In this document: one piece after another, positions 41,896 through 46,197 of the stretch
Position numbering within the stretch: the first letter of the stretch is position 1
How the letters are laid out: each line of letters begins with the position of its first letter
Source of the DNA: an uncultured Roseburia sp.
Lineage (GTDB): Bacteria > Bacillota > Clostridia > Lachnospirales > Lachnospiraceae
Length of the DNA stretch: 46,197 bases
NCBI GenBank assembly: GCA_947649645.1
Contig: CANSSP010000023.1
Span: forward strand, 1 to 46,197
Direction of reading: 5' to 3'
Notes under the pieces: generated by a model
Databases searched by the model: none
What the model was told of the DNA's origin: nothing
The model's input: the letters and a program-made list of their open reading frames with translations, nothing else
Made by a program: the position numbers and the translations under genes

Positions 41896-43605
41896 CTATT
41901 CACCGAGCAGATACAACACATTCTGTCTTCCGAGCGAAACCATCAGACGGACCGGTTCCTCTCCCTGTGCCACCTCTTCCGGAACCTCGAAGATCACCTC
42001 TCCGCTTTCGGACTCTCCGGGCTCTAAGGATGTATCATTTAAACAACGGCTGTCGGTGACAGCGTCAACACAGTCATATCTGCTGTCTGACTGAGGATGA
42101 AAAATCTGGACAATCGGATCCTTCGAGGAATCATATACCATCGGCAGAAACGTATCTTTTTTTGTCCCACGGTTTGTAATTGTCATCTCAGCGCGGATAA
42201 ACACATTCCCGTCACCGGCCGTATACCGGAACATTCCCTCGTCAAAAGACGCTGCAATCTGAGCAGACTGATATGTAATTTCCCAATTTCCCAGAATAAC
42301 AGATTCCCCGCCTTTCAGCTCTGAATCAATGCCCACCGTATTATCCAGCAATGTGACATACATATCCGGCTGATTTACGTTGTGATAAATATAGGACAGT
42401 ATATCGGCTGACGTCGTCTCCGGATATTGTGCTCCCTCTTCTGTCGTATCCTTAAAAATCGTACTGGAAGGGGACTCCTGAACTGTTCCCAGATGCTTAA
42501 GATACGTCCCGCTCCCTGCCTCATACAGATCGATGGACGTACGCGCAGTCACTTCCTGAATTCTGGTATCATTTCCAGACCGGTCCTGATAAAATTCTCC
42601 ATATTCATACTCCGGTGTCAGAACCAGATAATAGTCTGCCTCTGCGAGCGACGCCGGAAATTCTTCTTCTGGCAGACCCAGCATAAAATCTCCCAGAACA
42701 CGCAGGGCTGCAGGAGAATCTTTAAAATCCGCTTCCTGCAGATTGCGGTAAAACGCCGCAACCTTCCTGCCTTCCACCTCAATCGTCTCCGGCAGCCCCT
42801 CCGTGGCCGGCTCCATCAGCTGCAGCTCTGCGGGAACATCAACCGTCATCTTCGTATCAAAATAAGCTTCTCCGGTGAGTTCTGACGATGCCTTAAACTC
42901 TTCTTCGCCAAACTCCGATTCCAGCCGGGGAAGCAGAGAAGAGCGCAGATATCCGACATATGCCATAGCCTGGTCCACATTGTCCGCCCAGACCTGATGT
43001 TGATCTGTATAACTGTAAAAATAAGTACTTTCCCAGTCGTCGGCCTTCCATTCACTGTAAAATTCTTCCTGCATCAGCACATCGCCAATCTCGATGATCA
43101 TTGCCGGATTCTTCTCCACCCACTTACCAATGGCCGAGCGAAATCCATCCGCATAACTGCTGTCGTCTGGTATACCGGAAATCAGTGCGGTCATCGTCTG
43201 TGCATCAATCTGATCTGCGGCCATAAATAACGATTCAAAACAATCATAAGGATAAAATGCTTCCTCCAGGCTCACCCAGAACGCCTCTCCCTCCGTCGTC
43301 ACCTTCTGCAGAAAACCATTGGCGTAAGCCGCACTGTCTTCCCCATCCGATTTCTGCTCTTCCAGCGCAGCCAGCAAAGCTGCCGCCTTAAACTGCTGAC
43401 TCAAGGTGCTCTCTGGCGCATCCGCTTCTTTCTTTAATGCCTCGACATCCAGCCTGTCCGCATTTTCTTCCACATATCCCGAAAAATCCTGTGCTTTCTG
43501 TGCTTCCCTCCAGCAGGATTCCGCCACGGTCTTCTTTCCGCCCTGACATCCGGCAAGGCCCGCCAGCATCACACAACCGACACTCATCCATATCTTTCGT
43601 TTCAT
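41896..43605 (-). CDS. Large lipoprotein with a C-terminal DUF4352-like domain
   Basis: 569 residues. The signal peptide ends in a lipobox LAGC with Cys20, so it is anchored to the outer face of the membrane. The middle (about 30-330) is helical and acidic and unlike anything I recognise. Residues about 430-569 look like the DUF4352 immunoglobulin-like domain often found at the end of Firmicute lipoproteins (VFIRAEMTITNRGTKKDTFLPMV, then LEPGESESGEVIFEVPEE). GAGGTG precedes the ATG. It is followed by the MATE gene. The function is unknown; a ligand-binding or envelope-associated role is only a guess. Confidence 0.75.
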   Translation of the reverse strand: MKRKIWMSVGCVMLAGLAGCQGGKKTVAESCWREAQKAQDFSGYVEENADRLDVEALKKEADAPESTLSQQFKAAALLAALEEQKSDGEDSAAYANGFLQKVTTEGEAFWVSLEEAFYPYDCFESLFMAADQIDAQTMTALISGIPDDSSYADGFRSAIGKWVEKNPAMIIEIGDVLMQEEFYSEWKADDWESTYFYSYTDQHQVWADNVDQAMAYVGYLRSSLLPRLESEFGEEEFKASSELTGEAYFDTKMTVDVPAELQLMEPATEGLPETIEVEGRKVAAFYRNLQEADFKDSPAALRVLGDFMLGLPEEEFPASLAEADYYLVLTPEYEYGEFYQDRSGNDTRIQEVTARTSIDLYEAGSGTYLKHLGTVQESPSSTIFKDTTEEGAQYPETTSADILSYIYHNVNQPDMYVTLLDNTVGIDSELKGGESVILGNWEITYQSAQIAASFDEGMFRYTAGDGNVFIRAEMTITNRGTKKDTFLPMVYDSSKDPIVQIFHPQSDSRYDCVDAVTDSRCLNDTSLEPGESESGEVIFEVPEEVAQGEEPVRLMVSLGRQNVLYLLGE

Positions 43606-43661
43606 ATCCGCACCTCATTTCCGCGTCGCTTTTGATTCAGCCCGCTCTTGATATTATGAAA

Positions 43662-43701
43662 AAATAAACCGCTCAAACCCTGATCTTTCCAGGTTTGAGC
43701 G
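43662..43701 (-). terminator. Rho-independent terminator, minus strand
   Basis: CGCTCAAACC (43670-43679) and GGTTTGAGCG (43692-43701) pair perfectly; on the minus strand GTTTATTTTTT follows. It lies just downstream of the tRNA-Trp fragment, so it was probably the terminator of the original tRNA gene. Confidence 0.8.
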
Positions 43702-43715
43702 ATTTACCTATTTAA

Positions 43716-43783
43716 CAGGGGATGAGAGAATCGAACTCCCACCAAAGGTTTTGGAGACCCCTGAATCTGCTTTACATTCCCTG
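43716..43783 (-). pseudogene. tRNA-Trp-like 3' fragment (candidate attachment scar)
   Basis: On the minus strand the 3' half of a tRNA is intact: anticodon loop CTCCAAA with a CCA (Trp) anticodon, 3' anticodon arm ACCTT, T arm GGGAGTTCGATTCTCTC and acceptor end CATCCCCTG. The 5' side is wrong. The D arm is missing, the acceptor partner reads CAGGGAATG with one mismatch, and the 5' anticodon strand reads GGGGT where AAGGT would pair. This is the pattern left when an element integrates into a tRNA 3' end. It also sits where GC content drops. The intact gene should lie to the right of the window. Confidence 0.65.
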
Positions 43784-43834
43784 TATTTATCACATTTCCA
43801 GAACCCATACACAACTCTTTACACAACTCTATTT

Positions 43835-43948
43835 TCAGAAAATAATATTCTTATATTTTATACTCTTTTTTTGTGTACGAATAAAGCCATTTTTCATATT
43901 CATCTTTTGGTATATACGCTTCACGTCTTTCACTGTCAATATTTCCAT
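43835..43948 (-). pseudogene. Truncated ABC-transporter start fused to a foreign tail
   Basis: 37 residues with a good AAGGTG site before ATG 43948. The first 13, MEILTVKDVKRIY, are the usual opening of an ABC transporter ATPase subunit. What follows (QKMNMKNGFIRTQ) is not ABC-like. In the next frame the same DNA reads REAYIPKDEYEKWL, like the end of an excisionase-type HTH protein, so a deletion seems to have joined two broken genes. The remainder of 43784-44096 has no gene; CTTTTTGAT/ATCAAAAAG at 44018-44046 is a small hairpin behind the CPBP gene. Confidence 0.4.
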
Positions 43949-44096
43949 ATTATCACACCTTGTAAGCCTTTGCAATATGTTTTTATCTTCTGAATTATGC
44001 AACAAACTTGAATTTTACTTTTTGATGATTATCAATTATCAAAAAGACCAGACAACAGATACCATATCATTTATTCCTCGTATCATTCGTATTTTC

Positions 44097-44825
44097 TCAT
44101 TGATTTTTCGGAAGTGTTCTTGTAAGGATTAAGTTATAGGCAATAGTTATAAATATCAGAATAAATATATGAACAAGGTGCTTTTCCATGGTAATATCTG
44201 TTTTATTTACAAAAATGCTAAGAGTGTTAATAGCAGAATGGACAATAATGCAGGGGAACAGACTTCCGCCACGATAAAAAATCGTTACAAACAAGAAGCC
44301 TACCGCAATCGCAAAGCAAATTTGACACAAATTAGCTGCCAGGTCCATACCGCTGCCATTAAATAAATTTATCAAATGTCCGACACCAAAGGTTACACTT
44401 GAGATAATGATTGCAGATTTTACATTCTCTTTTGCGATTGATACAAACAGGAAACCTCTGAAAATCACTTCCTCTAAAAATCCAACGCATAGCATACACG
44501 CAATAGAGCAAACCGTTTCCGAGAGCGAATAATTGACAGCAACGCCATTCCAAAGATTTCCTGTTGCTAAGATAAAAAGTGGCACATAGTAAAGAAACCG
44601 ACGGGCAGGAACAGGTGATTTACAAAGTCCATACCGTTCCCATAAATTGTTTTTTCGGATAAAGGTAAAAAGAATAATGGTCAGTGCAATACAAAAAACA
44701 GCACTTGCAGAGTATTCAATCCCTATTCTTTTATTTAATGGATTTGCTAAAGATTGCAGGACACAATAAAACACTATCCATACAATCGCAAAAGTCTGCT
44801 CGTTTTTCTCATATAACTTTTTCAT
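44097..44825 (-). CDS. CPBP-family intramembrane metalloprotease
   Basis: 242 residues with about seven membrane helices. The CPBP (Abi) motifs are present: Glu118-Glu119 and Arg123 in GFLEEVIFRGFLF, His150 in TFGVGHLINL, and His196/Asn200 in IIVHSAINTL. In bacteria such proteins process peptides, give bacteriocin immunity or work with regulators; which applies here is unknown. The start overlaps the TetR gene by four bases (ATGA), so it is the second gene of a regulated operon. It is AT-rich compared with the 6-43 kb block and belongs to the island right of the tRNA fragment. Confidence 0.9.
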   Translation of the reverse strand: MKKLYEKNEQTFAIVWIVFYCVLQSLANPLNKRIGIEYSASAVFCIALTIILFTFIRKNNLWERYGLCKSPVPARRFLYYVPLFILATGNLWNGVAVNYSLSETVCSIACMLCVGFLEEVIFRGFLFVSIAKENVKSAIIISSVTFGVGHLINLFNGSGMDLAANLCQICFAIAVGFLFVTIFYRGGSLFPCIIVHSAINTLSIFVNKTDITMEKHLVHIFILIFITIAYNLILTRTLPKNQ

Positions 44826-45394
44826 TTCATTTCCTCCTGTATCGCCAATATCGCACCTGTGTATACCCGTTCCAAATGGGTTGTTATAAGTTTTTCATCA
44901 TACTCCAATGAATTGTTGGCTATGATACTGGCATATCCATGTACGAACAACGCAAGCGTTATAAAAACCTCTTTTGTCTGTTCAATATTCATATCCATTT
45001 CTTCCTGCATTACAGAAATAACGGGTATAAGTTCCTCGGAATTTACCATTTCAAGCAAACTGTTGTGGGCGGCAACCCCCGATTGAAACAGAAAGCGGAA
45101 CAAATAAGGCTCTTCAATCGCAAAACGGATATAATTTAACCCGATTCCAAGCATTATATCTTCTTGTGTTTCTGGAATGTTCATCAGATATTCCGTATGA
45201 TATTCATCTGCTTTTTTATAAGCAGCTTTTCTTAAATTTTCAATCGTTGCAAAATGATACATAACGGGCTGTGTGGAACAGTTTAGTTTTTTTGATACTG
45301 TCCGTGCATTGATGTTTTCCGCACCTGTTTTGCGGGCAACCTCAAATGCAGCGTCAATAACCATATCTCTTGTGATTTTAGGTTTTGGCGGCAT
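44822..45394 (-). CDS. TetR-family transcriptional regulator
   Basis: 190 residues, CAGGAGGAA before the ATG. The N-terminal TetR HTH is clear: ITRDMVIDAAFEVARKTGAENINARTVSKKLNCSTQPVMYHFATIENL. The helical ligand domain (about 65-190) contains GIGLNYIRFAIEEPYLFRFLF and LALFVHGYASIIANN, the latter like the WHG-type C-terminal domain. It probably represses its own operon with the CPBP protease. A palindromic GTTATATAAC and a near-ideal promoter lie just upstream. The ligand is unknown. Confidence 0.92.
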   Translation of the reverse strand: MPPKPKITRDMVIDAAFEVARKTGAENINARTVSKKLNCSTQPVMYHFATIENLRKAAYKKADEYHTEYLMNIPETQEDIMLGIGLNYIRFAIEEPYLFRFLFQSGVAAHNSLLEMVNSEELIPVISVMQEEMDMNIEQTKEVFITLALFVHGYASIIANNSLEYDEKLITTHLERVYTGAILAIQEEMK

Positions 45395-45421
45395 AGTGTT
45401 TCCTCCTGTTTAATAATTTAC

Positions 45422-45469
45422 GTTATATAACAATAATTATATTATAAAACGCAAATCTGATTTTGTCAA
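45422..45469 (-). promoter_or_regulatory. TetR/CPBP promoter with palindromic operator
   Basis: On the minus strand TTGACA (45464-45469), 17 bases, TATAAT (45441-45446): a consensus promoter. Downstream of the -10, GTTATATAAC (45422-45431) is a perfect palindrome near the expected transcription start, a good place for TetR-type repression. Confidence 0.7.
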
Positions 45470-45748
45470 TCCTTGAACTAAACTTTCACCCAATTTTCAT
45501 CTTTTTAAAAAACGGTATAACAGTAATTGTTCAATTTTCTCTAATCAGAAAACACTATAAAGCATGAAAGTAAAAAAGAGAAGAATGAGAGGGATTCCGT
45601 AGTAGTCGGCATTCGTGGGAATGTGTATAACTGGCTATCTCATGGAAATGTGGGTAACTCTGTTTGCAGGACGTGGGAAAGAGTGTGGTGTTTGTCTGAA
45701 TGTTGTCGCTCATAGTCCTCCTTGTTGGGCAATGTGTGCAAGCACACA
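45470..45748. other. Gene-free stretch with DnaA-box-like repeats
   Basis: No gene is supported. Two similar units, GTGGGAATGTGTATAACTG (45617-45635) and ATGGAAATGTGGGTAACTC (45641-45659), lie 24 bases apart. TGTGTATAA fits the reverse of the DnaA-box pattern TTWTNCACA. Short frames here lack ribosome sites. Confidence 0.3.
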
Positions 45749-45789
45749 TAAAAAAGACGCATGGTTTACAATTTACTGTTCCATACGCC
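45749..45789 (-). terminator. Rho-independent terminator of the Rpn-family gene
   Basis: On the minus strand GGCGTATGG pairs with CCATGCGTC (two G-U pairs) and runs into TTTTTT, 38 bases after the stop codon. Confidence 0.65.
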
Positions 45790-45826
45790 TTTACGCTGTT
45801 ATTTTGATATTAAATTGTTTTACCGA

Positions 45827-46197
45827 TTATGCTAACTGCATAATTTCGGTTTCGATTTCTTTTAATTCATCGAATGACAGTGTAGATACACAATCTGCAA
45901 TTTCTTCAAGTGTCATTTTGCCTTTTCTTATTAACTGTTCCGCCATTGCTCTTTCTGTATCATGCCTTTCGCTCTTAATAAAAGACTTCATTATCTGTTC
46001 ATCATCAAACAAACTCATCATAATCGTCACAACCTCCTTTTCCCTGTCAAGCAAATATTCCTTTAAGACATTTCTGTCTTTGCATATGCGAATCGTTTCC
46101 GTAACTGCCTTTTGTGTCATTCCATGCTGTTTTGTCTGCTCGTTAAAAACTTTGCAGAAAATAATGTACTGATTGATAATGTCATCTGTATCGCTTT
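45827..46197 (-). CDS. Rpn-family recombination-promoting nuclease / putative transposase, C-terminal part
   Basis: The frame is open from the right window edge to the stop at 45827, about 123 residues; the start lies outside. An internal ATG at 46120 is not the true start, because the protein-like reading continues upstream (SDTDDIINQYIIFCKVFNEQ). The text KAVTETIRICKDRNVLKEYLLDREKEVVTIM, then LFDDEQIMKS and a degenerate repeat-like tail matches the C-terminal half of Rpn/PD-(D/E)XK transposase-like proteins, frequent and multi-copy in Clostridia. The nuclease core itself is not in view. A terminator follows. Confidence 0.75.
   Translation of the reverse strand, partial: SDTDDIINQYIIFCKVFNEQTKQHGMTQKAVTETIRICKDRNVLKEYLLDREKEVVTIMMSLFDDEQIMKSFIKSERHDTERAMAEQLIRKGKMTLEEIADCVSTLSFDELKEIETEIMQLA

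Noticed and set aside
1..46197. CRISPR array, rRNA genes, complete insertion sequence
   Set aside because: No regularly spaced repeats, no rRNA-like stretch, and no transposase with terminal inverted repeats were seen; only fragments of mobile elements.

Overview
The window looks like chromosome of an anaerobic gut Firmicute, most likely a Lachnospiraceae-type Clostridium. The signs are strong AGGAGG ribosome sites, sigma-A type promoters, anaerobic sulfatase maturation, a BglG/RAT-controlled glucose-type PTS, a heterodimeric BmrCD-like exporter and LarE. The species is an inference. No rRNA, CRISPR array or intact tRNA was found.

The layout has three parts. (1) 1-6.1 kb is AT-rich and decaying: a DUF4365-type nuclease candidate, a truncated DUF1016/YhcG protein, a tyrosine-recombinase pseudogene, and an MNT-HEPN toxin-antitoxin pair whose HEPN half carries an in-frame TAA. 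A 20-bp exact direct repeat (579-598 and 4722-4741) brackets the nuclease and integrase block. (2) 6.1-43.7 kb is GC-richer and mostly intact. (3) 43.7-46.2 kb is AT-rich again. It begins at a 3' fragment of a tRNA-Trp-like gene, probably an attachment-site scar, and holds a CPBP protease/TetR pair and a partial Rpn-family nuclease.

The middle part, left to right: an orphan OmpR-type regulator behind a flagellin whose variable region is replaced by a predicted seven-bladed beta-propeller; a Cro/CI-type regulator and a scrap heap of broken genes (9.7-10.65 kb); a LacZ-type beta-galactosidase under a promoter with a 17-bp inverted repeat; a DUF6125-like protein; an OmpR/histidine kinase pair; a divergent Xaa-Pro aminopeptidase; a six-gene minus-strand run (GH3, AP-superfamily phosphodiesterase, MFS transporter, M14 peptidase, sulfatase maturase, sulfatase); a PTS EIICBA with its antiterminator and RAT leader; a MarR regulator divergent from two ABC half-exporters; a J-like/TPR protein, Hsp70 and LarE in one operon; and a MATE transporter with a lipoprotein.

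The six-gene run reads as import plus intracellular dismantling of a small sulfated or phosphorylated amino-sugar/peptide conjugate, because none of its hydrolases has a visible signal peptide. The flagellin-propeller fusion, the HscC-like chaperone operon ending in larE, and the small integrase-bearing nuclease island are the least ordinary objects in the window.
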